DNA from: Candidatus Geothermocultor quzhuomuensis
GTDB taxonomy: Bacteria; Actinomycetota; Aquicultoria; Geothermocultorales; Geothermocultoraceae
Assembly: GCA_015711795.1 (NCBI GenBank)
Contig: JACVJC010000001.1
Coordinates: 60,787 to 124,786, forward strand
Direction: 5' to 3'
Length of the DNA stretch: 64,000 nucleotides
In this document: positions 29,911-36,724 of the stretch, piece by piece
Layout: every line of letters begins with the position of its first letter
How positions within the stretch are numbered: the stretch's first letter is position 1
The notes under the pieces: model-generated
Databases searched by the model: none
What the model saw: only the letters and a program-made list of their open reading frames with translations
Told to the model about the DNA's origin: nothing
Translations under genes and position numbers: made by a program

Positions 29911-31080
29911 ATGAAAAGAAAGTTTTTTGTTGCGACTGAAGAAGAAATTAAAAAAGGCGATGTTTCTGATGTTTATTTTGAAAGAGGCGTTAAAATCCTT
30001 AAAAGCAAAGGTATTAATAAAAGAGTAAAAGGGGAAGTAAGAGCAACGAATTTTCCTCATAATTGGCCATGGGCAATTTTTGCTGGCTTAGAGGAAGCAC
30101 TTAATTTGCTTTCTGGGATTAAAGTTGATATTGAAGCTTTAAATGAAGGAGAAGTTTTCTTTCCTGAAGAACCAGTCTTTACTGTTGAAGGGTATTATCT
30201 TGACTTTGCTATATATGAAACTTCGTTACTTGGTTTACTTTGTCAAGCTTCAGGAATCGCCACTAAGGCTGCTCGATGTAAAAAAGCAGCTCAGGAGAGA
30301 AAAGTTTATAGCTTTGGTGCTCGGAGAATGCATCCTGCCATCGCCCCGATGATTGAAAGAAGCGCTTTTATTGGGGGTTGTGATGGAGTAGCAGCTATTG
30401 AGAGTGCTCGATTAATTGGGGAAAAGCCTATTGGAACAATGTCACATTCCCTTATTTTAACTTTTGGTAGTGAATATGAAGCCTTTAAAGCATTTGATGA
30501 AGTGCTTGACCCTTCTATTAAAAGAGTTGCCCTTATTGATACCTTCCAAGATGAAAAATTTGGTGCCATTACAGCTGTTGAAGCTTTAGGGAAGAATTTA
30601 TTTGCAGTCCGTCTTGATACTCCAAGCTCGAGAAGGGGAAACTTTTTAAAAATTTTAGAGGAAGTTCGGTGGGAGCTAGATCTAAGAGGTTTTAAAAATG
30701 TTCAGATTTTCGTCAGTGGTGGAATCGATGAAGAAAAAATATCAAAACTCAACCCCTTTGTTGATGCTTATGGGATAGGAACAGCTATTAGCAATGCACC
30801 TGTAATTGATTTTTCTTTTGATTTAGTCGAAGTTGAAGGTAAAGCCATAGCAAAAAGAGGAAAGATGTCAGGCTCAAAACAAGTCTGGCGTTGCCAAAAC
30901 TGTTTCAAAGACTTAATTCTTCCAATTAAAGAGACTCCTAATAAGTGTAGTTGTGGAGAAACAATGAAACCATTGCTAGAAAAAATGGTTAAGAAAGGGA
31001 AAAGAATTAAACCAATTAAAACTCCTCAAGAAATAAGAGAAAAAGTCCTTTTTCAAATTAAATCTTTACCTGAGGTTTAA
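29911..31080 (+). CDS. pncB: Nicotinate phosphoribosyltransferase with zinc-knuckle tail
   Basis: Preiss-Handler salvage enzyme forming nicotinate mononucleotide. Family signatures include TNFPHNWPWAIF, FGARRMHPAIAPM and FVSGGIDEEKI. About 50 residues before the end, CQNC and CSCGETM form a four-cysteine knuckle, as I recall for the archaeal-type enzyme of Thermoplasma acidophilum. The 389-residue size fits that short subgroup. It starts eight bases after the RodZ-like gene. Confidence 0.92.
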   Translation: MKRKFFVATEEEIKKGDVSDVYFERGVKILKSKGINKRVKGEVRATNFPHNWPWAIFAGLEEALNLLSGIKVDIEALNEGEVFFPEEPVFTVEGYYLDFAIYETSLLGLLCQASGIATKAARCKKAAQERKVYSFGARRMHPAIAPMIERSAFIGGCDGVAAIESARLIGEKPIGTMSHSLILTFGSEYEAFKAFDEVLDPSIKRVALIDTFQDEKFGAITAVEALGKNLFAVRLDTPSSRRGNFLKILEEVRWELDLRGFKNVQIFVSGGIDEEKISKLNPFVDAYGIGTAISNAPVIDFSFDLVEVEGKAIAKRGKMSGSKQVWRCQNCFKDLILPIKETPNKCSCGETMKPLLEKMVKKGKRIKPIKTPQEIREKVLFQIKSLPEV

Positions 31081-31087
31081 ACTATCT

Positions 31088-32257
31088 GTGTTTATTTTTG
31101 CTTTGAGAAAAAAATTTTTTATCAATTTTATTTTTCTTTTAGTTTTTTCCTTTTGTTTTCTTTCTCCATCCCTAGCTAAGGATTTATATTTACCTCCTCG
31201 TATTTGCGCTTCTTCAGCAATTTTAGTTGACAAAAAAACAGGAGAAATCCTTTTTGAAAAAGAATCTCATTTAAAAAGGCCAATTGCTAGCACGACAAAG
31301 ATTATGACAGCCATTATTGTTTTAGAAGAAAGCCCATCTCTAAAGAAAAAAGTTGAAATAAGTAATCAAGCAAGCGAAGCTGGTGAAGCTGAAATGTATC
31401 TTTCACCAGGGGAAATAATTTCTATTGAAAATTTACTCTATGGTCTCCTTTTAAGGTCAGCAAATGATGCAGCAATAGCTTTAGCTGAAGCTACTTGTGG
31501 TTCGGTAGAAAAATTTGTTCAAAAAATGAACGAAAAAGCTAAAGAAATTAATGCAAATGATACTCACTTTTCCAATCCTCATGGTTTAAAGAATTCTTCT
31601 CATTACTCAACTGCATATGATTTAAGCCTTATAACGCGTTATGCTTTAAAAAATAAGAAATTCTCACAATTTGTTTCAACTAAAGTAAGAGTTGTTCCCT
31701 GGCCTGGAAATTCCTACCCTAGAGTTTTAGAAAATCATAATCAATTAGTTCATAAATATCCTTTTATAACAGGGGTAAAAACAGGTTATACCTATGAAGC
31801 TGGTTATTGTTTAGTCGCTTCAGCAAAGAAAGATAATGTTGAACTAATATCAGTCATTTTAAACAGCCCTTCTAGCTCCTCATGCTATGAAGACACCCTT
31901 AAATTACTCAATTACGGGTTTACAGCTTTTACATTTTTAAAAGTAATTTCTAAAAAGGTTACCTACGCCCGGGTTAAGGTTCCAGAATGGGAAAGTAAAT
32001 TAAATTTAATCTCCCTTAAAGATGTAACTCTCAGAGTAAAAAGGGGAGAAGAGCTCGAAAGAGTAATATCAGCTATTAATCCAACGAATTTACCAATTAA
32101 AAAAGGGCAAAAATTTGGAGAAATCAAAATAATTAAAAAAGGGAAGTTAGTGGCACAATCAAACTTAGTTTCCTCTCGAAATATCCCTAAGCCAACAATT
32201 TTCCAAAAAATTAAAATCATTTGGAGGAACACCTTATCAAGACTGAGAAAAAAATAA
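31088..32257 (+). CDS. D-alanyl-D-alanine carboxypeptidase (DacF-type penicillin-binding protein)
   Basis: Secreted or membrane-attached peptidase S11 that trims peptidoglycan pentapeptides. An N-terminal signal peptide of about 30 residues (hydrophobic core FIFLLVFSFCFL) precedes the catalytic domain. The active-site triad of motifs is intact: S68-T-T-K71, S124-A-N126 and K231-T-G233. A C-terminal PBP5_C-like beta domain follows. The start is GTG. The terminal basic stretch (RNTLSRLRKK) could lie against the membrane. It ends the 26-32 kb cell envelope run. Confidence 0.93.
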   Translation: MFIFALRKKFFINFIFLLVFSFCFLSPSLAKDLYLPPRICASSAILVDKKTGEILFEKESHLKRPIASTTKIMTAIIVLEESPSLKKKVEISNQASEAGEAEMYLSPGEIISIENLLYGLLLRSANDAAIALAEATCGSVEKFVQKMNEKAKEINANDTHFSNPHGLKNSSHYSTAYDLSLITRYALKNKKFSQFVSTKVRVVPWPGNSYPRVLENHNQLVHKYPFITGVKTGYTYEAGYCLVASAKKDNVELISVILNSPSSSSCYEDTLKLLNYGFTAFTFLKVISKKVTYARVKVPEWESKLNLISLKDVTLRVKRGEELERVISAINPTNLPIKKGQKFGEIKIIKKGKLVAQSNLVSSRNIPKPTIFQKIKIIWRNTLSRLRKK

Positions 32258-32275
32258 ATAAATTTTTTCTTCCAT

Positions 32276-32304
32276 TTGCCGATAAATATAGAAAAGTATA
32301 TTAT
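32276..32304 (+). promoter_or_regulatory. Candidate promoter for the RsiG-like gene
   Basis: TTGCCG (32276-32281), 17 bp, TATTAT (32299-32304). A start of transcription near 32311 would fall on the AAGGAG at 32307-32312, which would then not serve as ribosome binding site. The GAGGG at 32325-32329 with the ATG at 32335 would be used instead. Confidence 0.45.
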
Positions 32305-32334
32305 TTAAGGAGTAGAAATTAATTGAGGGTAGAA

Positions 32335-32853
32335 ATGACTCATCAAGAAGAAATTGAACAAACTTTTTTTAAGCTTCATCAAAAGACTGAAGAAGAATTA
32401 AGCTCTACTTTAAAAAAACTTATTCAAGAAGAAAAAAGGCTTTCTCAAAAGCGCCACTTTCTTCACCAAAAAATTGATAGCCTAAGAATTAGGTTAATTG
32501 AAAAGCTAAAAAGGAGGAAAAGCTTAAATAGAAAAGAAATAAATAAAAGCGTTGAAGCTTTGCTCAAAGGGGAAAAGGTTGTTCCTGTTAACCAGTATAA
32601 TTTAGATGAGAAGGAAATTGGTGATATTAATTTTTCTCAAGCTTCTGCTGAAGAACTTAGTCTTTTTCTAAAAAAACTTCTTGAAGAAGAAGCAAAAATT
32701 TCTTATAAGCGACGGCTTATTCATGGAAAAATTGATATATTAAAAACCGAACTTCTCGATAGAATTGAAAAAAATCCCGATGATTTACACAACCTTAAAG
32801 ATTTAAATAAACTAATTAAGAAGATTACTAAAATTCTTTGTAATGGTTTTTAA
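32335..32853 (+). CDS. RsiG-like twin-motif c-di-GMP-responsive anti-sigma factor (candidate)
   Basis: A 172-residue, almost wholly helical soluble protein with an internal duplication. Each half carries the pattern E-x3-S-x2-R-x3-H-x3-D: E33/S37/R40/H44/D48 and E119/S123/R126/H130/D134. In Streptomyces RsiG, two E-x3-S-x2-R-x3-Q-x3-D helices bind a c-di-GMP dimer and hold sigma WhiG. Here both Gln positions are His. The second repeat (EEEAKISYKRRLIHGKID) looks closest to the family. The repeats are 86 residues apart, with an extra charged linker between them. The start may instead be TTG at 32323. No sigma factor is in the window, so the partner is unknown. The family call is from motif match; an unrelated coiled coil is the alternative. 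Confidence 0.7.
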   Translation: MTHQEEIEQTFFKLHQKTEEELSSTLKKLIQEEKRLSQKRHFLHQKIDSLRIRLIEKLKRRKSLNRKEINKSVEALLKGEKVVPVNQYNLDEKEIGDINFSQASAEELSLFLKKLLEEEAKISYKRRLIHGKIDILKTELLDRIEKNPDDLHNLKDLNKLIKKITKILCNGF

Positions 32854-32866
32854 AGCAGGAGGAATT

Positions 32867-33076
32867 ATGGGAGATAAAGATGTTGAAAGAAATGTCCGCT
32901 CAATTGGGAAAGAGGGAATTCAAACACCAACTCAGAAACACTTTCACTATGAAAGGCACGTTTTCCCTTTTGAGAAAGTTTTTGGCCCCTCCTCACGAGA
33001 CTTTAACAAGCAATCCCTTTTAGAAAAATTTAAAAGAAGAGAAGAGCAAAGGAAGAAAAAATCTCAAGAAAAGTAG
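32867..33076 (+). CDS. Small basic hypothetical protein
   Basis: A 69-residue soluble protein without recognised family. The N-terminal half (MGDKDVERNVRSIGKEG) leads into an aromatic- and histidine-rich middle (HFHYERHVFPFEKVFG) and a strongly basic, probably helical C-terminus. AGGAGG at 32857-32862 just upstream of the ATG at 32867 fixes this start against a longer frame beginning inside the RsiG-like gene. The 13-bp gap indicates co-transcription with it. Confidence 0.6.
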   Translation: MGDKDVERNVRSIGKEGIQTPTQKHFHYERHVFPFEKVFGPSSRDFNKQSLLEKFKRREEQRKKKSQEK

Positions 33077-33128
33077 AGAAAAGCTACCTTCTCTTTCAAA
33101 TTTAGTCATCTTTCTGCTTTGTTCTATA

Positions 33129-33157
33129 TTGAAACTGTCCCTGATAAAGATTAAACT
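33129..33157 (+). promoter_or_regulatory. Candidate promoter for the 33184-35094 gene run
   Basis: TTGAAA (33129-33134), 17 bp, TAAACT (33152-33157), in the 107-bp gap before the 90-residue hypothetical gene, which has its own strong AAAGGAGG. It would drive the garA-ftsR run. Confidence 0.4.
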
Positions 33158-33183
33158 AAAAAAGGTAATAAAAGGAGGAATAA

Positions 33184-33456
33184 ATGATGCCAGAAGGTAA
33201 GTTGAGAAAAATTATAACCGATTTTTTTGAAGAGCTGAGTTTAAGTTTAGTTGAAGAAAGAGTCATTAATTATATAATTAGAGAGCTTCATAGTGGCCGT
33301 AGGCTTTCATCTATATTAAAAGATCCTTACATTAAAAATCGAATTTCAGAAGAGAGAATAAGTCATATCTTAGAAAATAAAAAGCTTATTGAAGCTGTTG
33401 AAGAGGAGATTAGCAGAGCTTTTATTAAAGATTTTAAAATTTTTGAGTCAACCTAA
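33184..33456 (+). CDS. Hypothetical helical protein upstream of garA
   Basis: A 90-residue acidic, predicted all-helical protein with a strong AAAGGAGG ribosome binding site. Recognisable features are a ERVINYIIRELHSGR stretch, which looks like a conserved helix-turn unit, and a DPYIKNRISEERI segment. No family recognised. It starts a tight run (11-bp gap) with the GarA-type FHA gene and the MerR gene, so a role linked to that regulatory pair is possible but unproven. Confidence 0.6.
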   Translation: MMPEGKLRKIITDFFEELSLSLVEERVINYIIRELHSGRRLSSILKDPYIKNRISEERISHILENKKLIEAVEEEISRAFIKDFKIFEST

Positions 33457-33467
33457 TAAGTTCTCAT

Positions 33468-33911
33468 ATGAAGTGTCCCAAATGTAAGAAAGAAGTTAAA
33501 AAAGAAGTTAAAGTTTGCCCTCAATGTGGCAGCCAGCTTGAAGATGATACTTTAATTTTATCCCCTTCTGACATTGAAGGTGAAGAAATTGAAGTAAAAC
33601 CAATTATTAGCGAAAAATTTCTCTTATTAGTAAAAAAGGGGCCAGGTGCTGGCGCTCACTTTTCTTTGGACAAAAGTGAGTTAGTTTTAGGTCGAGATCC
33701 CTCTAGTGACATTTTCCTCAATGATATTACTGTATCAAGAAAACATGCAAAATTAACAATTAACCCTTCAGAAGTTATTCTTGAAGATTTAGGGAGTCTT
33801 AATGGGACCTATGTTAATGGTGAACGAATGGAACAAACTAAACTTAAAGATAGAGATGAAATTCAAATTGGTAAGTTTAAATTGGTTTTCTTTAAGCCTA
33901 GGAGGGGCTAA
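33468..33911 (+). CDS. garA: GarA/OdhI-type FHA protein with N-terminal zinc ribbon
   Basis: 147 residues. The N-terminus is a zinc ribbon (C3, C6, C17, C20), followed by an acidic linker (DDTLILSPSDIEGEE) and an FHA domain from about residue 50. The FHA core is very close to mycobacterial GarA: LLVKKGPGAGAHFSLD, LGRDPSSDIFLNDITVSRKHA, LGSLNGTYVNGE and DEIQIGKFKLVFF. GarA/OdhI controls 2-oxoglutarate metabolism after Thr phosphorylation at an N-terminal ETTS motif. That motif is missing here; the linker Thr is the only similar candidate. No Ser/Thr kinase is visible in this window. The downstream MerR partner matches actinobacterial order. Confidence 0.85.
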   Translation: MKCPKCKKEVKKEVKVCPQCGSQLEDDTLILSPSDIEGEEIEVKPIISEKFLLLVKKGPGAGAHFSLDKSELVLGRDPSSDIFLNDITVSRKHAKLTINPSEVILEDLGSLNGTYVNGERMEQTKLKDRDEIQIGKFKLVFFKPRRG

Positions 33912-34616
33912 TTGATTCGAGAAGAGGAATCATTAAGCATAAGTAAAGTTGTTGAAAAATTGAAGAGTCTTTACCCTGATTTAACTGTAAGCAAGATTAG
34001 GTTCCTCGAAAATGAAGGCTTAATTAAGCCAAAAAGAACAAAATCTGGATACCGAAAATTTTCTCCTCAAGATATTGAGCGCCTTCAATTAATCTTAAAA
34101 TTTCAGAAAGAACATTTTTATCCACTCCATGTTATTAGAGAAAAGCTCAACTCATTGGATGAAGGCAAGGTTACTCTGGAAGAAATTGAAATGGCTGAAG
34201 AAGAAGCTGTTTCCTCATTAAAGGACATCTCAGAAGTTATGGATTTGGACGAGGCAGTTAAAATTACTCAACTTTCTCCAGAAACAATTGAAGCGCTTGA
34301 AAACTTCAATATTGTTTCCTCAACTGAGACACCTAAGGGGAAAAGCTATGAACCAATTGAAATTGAAGTGATGAAAATAACTGCTGAATTAGAACAATTT
34401 GGGATTGAACCCCGCCATTTAAGAATTTATCAAAATTTTGTAGAAAAAGAAGCCCTTCTTTTTGACCAGATTTTACTTCCATTAATGAAACAAAGAAGTC
34501 ATGAAGGGAAAAAAAAGGCAAGTGAAGCTTTAACAAAGTTAGTTCGGTTATCCTCTGATTTACGGAGAATCCTTTTGCATAAGTCACTTCGTCAGTATTT
34601 CAAAGAGCTTATTTAA
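33912..34616 (+). CDS. MerR-family regulator, FtsR/Rv1828-like
   Basis: The N-terminal MerR winged helix (residues about 8-80: TVSKIRFLENEGLIKP, KSGYRKFSPQDIERL) is followed by a dimerisation coil and a long helical effector region, 234 residues in all. The gene starts with TTG straight after the garA stop, with GGAGGGG upstream. The garA-MerR pairing is characteristic of actinobacteria (Rv1827-Rv1828; FtsR in corynebacteria, which regulates ftsZ). No metal-binding cysteines of classical MerR are seen. The regulatory target here is inferred only. Confidence 0.8.
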   Translation: MIREEESLSISKVVEKLKSLYPDLTVSKIRFLENEGLIKPKRTKSGYRKFSPQDIERLQLILKFQKEHFYPLHVIREKLNSLDEGKVTLEEIEMAEEEAVSSLKDISEVMDLDEAVKITQLSPETIEALENFNIVSSTETPKGKSYEPIEIEVMKITAELEQFGIEPRHLRIYQNFVEKEALLFDQILLPLMKQRSHEGKKKASEALTKLVRLSSDLRRILLHKSLRQYFKELI

Positions 34617-34626
34617 AGGACGGGCT

Positions 34627-35094
34627 TTGAAAGACAAAATAAAATTTCTTGCTGACCATATGCTTGGTAGATTAGCTAAGTGGTTACGTTTAATTGGTTA
34701 TGATACTTTGTACCTTCCTTTACCAGACACAGAAATCTTACTCTTAGCCCAAAAAGAAAACCGTCTTCTTTTAACTAGAGACAAGCGAATCACAGAAAGA
34801 CGTCTCGTTAAGAAGAAAATTATTAAGTGTCTTTTTATTAAAAGTGATTTTTTAGAAGAACAACTTCAACAAATAGCTACTGAACTTAATCTTTCACTCA
34901 CTCTAAAACAGCCACTCTGTACTCTCTGCAATAAAAAGATTTTACTTATCCCTAAAGAAAGAGTTAAAGGAAAGGTTCCTCCATTTGTTTTTATGAACCA
35001 TCAGGAATTTGGATTTTGCCCAACCTGTAAAAAATACTATTGGAAGGGAACGCATTGGGTCAAAATCAATAATACCTTAACCAATTTATTTTAA
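34627..35094 (+). CDS. Mut7-C RNase domain protein with zinc ribbon
   Basis: A PIN-fold Mut7-C domain (KFLADHMLGRLAKWLRLIGYD, LLLTRDKRI) is followed by a C-terminal zinc ribbon (CTLC about 98-101, CPTC about 140-143, then KKYYWKGTHW), totalling 155 residues. This is a common stand-alone family in bacteria and archaea thought to act on RNA; the natural substrate is unknown. The start is TTG with AAAGGA upstream, 10 bp after the MerR gene. Its 3' end overlaps the convergent membrane gene by four bases. Confidence 0.85.
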   Translation: MKDKIKFLADHMLGRLAKWLRLIGYDTLYLPLPDTEILLLAQKENRLLLTRDKRITERRLVKKKIIKCLFIKSDFLEEQLQQIATELNLSLTLKQPLCTLCNKKILLIPKERVKGKVPPFVFMNHQEFGFCPTCKKYYWKGTHWVKINNTLTNLF

Positions 35095-35564
35095 AAAAAA
35101 TTATGGCGACCCACTAAAATAATGTTTCCTATAAGAAAGTTTAAGAGTAAAAGGGGAATCCCAATTACTGAAAGAAGAGAAAAAATGTGAAGTGTTTTTT
35201 TATTCTTTTTTAACCTTAACCATCCATTAATAATAAATAAAGAAAGATAATATAACCATATTAAAGAGGAAGAAATTGTTTTGGTATTTAAAATAGTTTC
35301 TTTCCAAATTTCTTTTGCTTGCCGGAAACCCAAAACTAAAGTAACTGTTAGGAGTAAAAATCCAATTATAAGATAGGAAAGATTAAAAGTTATTCTAATC
35401 CTTTGGGCTATTTTATGTAGCTTAGGCAACTCTTTAATGCGAGTGTAATTTTCAACATAAATGAAGACTCCTCCACCAATCCCAGCCATTATCAAAAAAA
35501 TATAGCTCAGAATACCTAAAGTTGCATGAGTAAGACAAAGCTTCCAGCCCATTCTAATCCTCAA
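35091..35564 (-). CDS. Degenerate CcsA/CcmC-like cytochrome c assembly membrane protein
   Basis: 157 residues with four hydrophobic helices (about 15-35, 57-78, 95-115, 122-150). Order and spacing resemble the tail half of CcsA-type cytochrome c assembly proteins: an N-terminal HATLGILSY, a GGGVFIY, and a final SLIWLYYLSLFIINGWLR helix followed by SLLSVIGIPLLLLNFL. The tryptophan-rich haem-handling WWD segment that should sit before SLIWLYY is replaced by a KETILNTKTIS-type stretch. Either this is a remnant or a repurposed family member. No cytochrome genes are nearby. The similarity is judged by eye, so it might be an unrelated four-helix protein. Confidence 0.5.
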   Translation of the reverse strand: MRIRMGWKLCLTHATLGILSYIFLIMAGIGGGVFIYVENYTRIKELPKLHKIAQRIRITFNLSYLIIGFLLLTVTLVLGFRQAKEIWKETILNTKTISSSLIWLYYLSLFIINGWLRLKKNKKTLHIFSLLSVIGIPLLLLNFLIGNIILVGRHNFF

Positions 35565-35597
35565 TTTAAAATAATTGTAAACAAATTTTCCTATTTT

Positions 35598-35606
35598 TGT
35601 TATAAT
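35598..35606 (+). promoter_or_regulatory. Candidate extended -10 promoter
   Basis: TGTTATAAT is a perfect extended -10 (TG-n-TATAAT) 27 bp before the ATG at 35633. The nearest -35-like hexamer, TTGTAA at 35575, is 20 bp away, so the extended element may carry the promoter. Confidence 0.45.
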
Positions 35607-35632
35607 AAATCAAATTTGAATGGATTTATAGA

Positions 35633-36040
35633 ATGGCTGAGTCAACCAAGAGGGAAGAAAAAAAGGCGAGAGAGAAGAAGATTAAAAAGAAAAAAAAGAT
35701 AAATTTCGCTCACCCCAGTGAAAAGGTCTGTGCTGAAATTTTAGATTATTATAATATCGAATGGGAATATGAACCTAGGACCTTCCCAATCCGGTGGGAT
35801 AAACATGGGAAAATAATCCAAAGTTTCACTCCCGATTTTTACTTGCCTGAACTTGACCTTTACATTGAATTAACAACCATGAGTCAGAAATTAGTTACCA
35901 AAAAAAACCAAAAGGTTAGACGGTTAAAAGAGATTTATCCAGAAATTAACATCAAAATTTTTTACCAAAAAGATTTTCGCAATCTTCTTTTAAAATATGG
36001 CTTGCATAAAAAAAGAAAAGAACTTCTTGCTAAAGATTAA
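35633..36040 (+). CDS. Small PD-(D/E)XK-like protein, putative nuclease fold
   Basis: 135 residues. A lysine-rich N-terminal tail (residues 6-23) suggests nucleic acid binding. The following domain has the order seen in DUF559/VSR-like restriction-fold proteins: a Glu in an N-terminal helix (SEKVCAEIL), then FTPDFYLPELDLYIELTT with D68, E79 and Thr81 in place of the usual Lys, and a downstream helix rich in Lys/Arg. The missing Lys makes activity uncertain. The gene lies directly upstream of hpt. No methyltransferase or other defence partner is present, so a restriction role is not supported. Confidence 0.55.
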   Translation: MAESTKREEKKAREKKIKKKKKINFAHPSEKVCAEILDYYNIEWEYEPRTFPIRWDKHGKIIQSFTPDFYLPELDLYIELTTMSQKLVTKKNQKVRRLKEIYPEINIKIFYQKDFRNLLLKYGLHKKRKELLAKD

Positions 36041-36097
36041 TTGAGTAAGGAGTAAGGGGCTAGCAGTAAGCAGTTGAAACAAAATTAAGTAGTGAGA

Positions 36098-36106
36098 TGA
36101 TATAAT
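36098..36106 (+). promoter_or_regulatory. Candidate extended -10 promoter for hpt
   Basis: TGATATAAT fits the extended -10 consensus in the 126-bp gap before hpt. TTGAAA at 36074-36079 is 21 bp from TATAAT, a long spacer. The same gap carries three loose AGTAAG repeats at 36043-36071, of no evident function. Confidence 0.45.
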
Positions 36107-36175
36107 TATTTTTTACTTCACGTTTCTATTAATCTTTTTATAGCTGTCACATTTAGAAATTTTCAGGTGAGAAAT

Positions 36176-36724
36176 TTGTTAGAAGATATTGAAGAGATTT
36201 TAATCACTGAAAAAGAGATTAAGAAGAAAGTTAAGGAATTGGGAAAAAAAATATCTAAAAAATACGCTGGGAAAGAGCTCGTTTTGGTCAGTATTCTCCG
36301 AGGTGGTGCCTTTTTTTTAGCTGATTTAGCTCGAAATATAACTATCCCTGTCTCAATTGATTTTATTGCTGTTTCAAGTTATGGTACATCCACTAAGTCA
36401 ACTGGAGTAGTTAAGTTAATTAAGGATCTTGAAGAAAGCATTGAAAATAAAGATATTTTAGTCATTGAAGATATTATCGATACCGGACTTACCCTTAGGT
36501 ATCTTTTAAAAAATTTACAAGCTAGAAATCCAGCCAGTTTAAATGTTTGTGCTCTGCTTGATAAGTCGGTTAGGAGAATTGTTGAGATTCCTATCCTCTT
36601 TAAAGGATTTGACATTCCAGATGTCTTTGTTGTTGGTTATGGTCTCGATTATGACCAGAAATATCGTAATTTACCTTTCATTGGAGTATTAAAACCTGAA
36701 GTTTTTTTAAGGAAAGGAGAATGA
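36176..36724 (+). CDS. hpt: Hypoxanthine phosphoribosyltransferase
   Basis: Purine salvage enzyme making IMP or GMP from the base and PRPP. It has the type I PRTase signature LVIEDIIDTGLTL (PRPP loop, about residues 95-107), SILRGGAFFLADL and SSYGTSTKSTG. A GTG at 36167 has no ribosome binding site, while the TTG at 36176 follows AGGTGAG, so TTG is chosen (182 residues). Its stop overlaps the downstream channel gene as ATGA. Confidence 0.93.
   Translation: MLEDIEEILITEKEIKKKVKELGKKISKKYAGKELVLVSILRGGAFFLADLARNITIPVSIDFIAVSSYGTSTKSTGVVKLIKDLEESIENKDILVIEDIIDTGLTLRYLLKNLQARNPASLNVCALLDKSVRRIVEIPILFKGFDIPDVFVVGYGLDYDQKYRNLPFIGVLKPEVFLRKGE

Noticed and set aside
35633..36040. A restriction-modification or defence island around the PD-(D/E)XK-like gene
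   Set aside because: No methyltransferase, helicase or other defence partner; neighbours are metabolic and regulatory.
36043..36071. Three AGTAAG-type repeats as a CRISPR-like or iteron array
   Set aside because: Units are only 6-7 bp, unevenly spaced and few; no cas or replication genes nearby.
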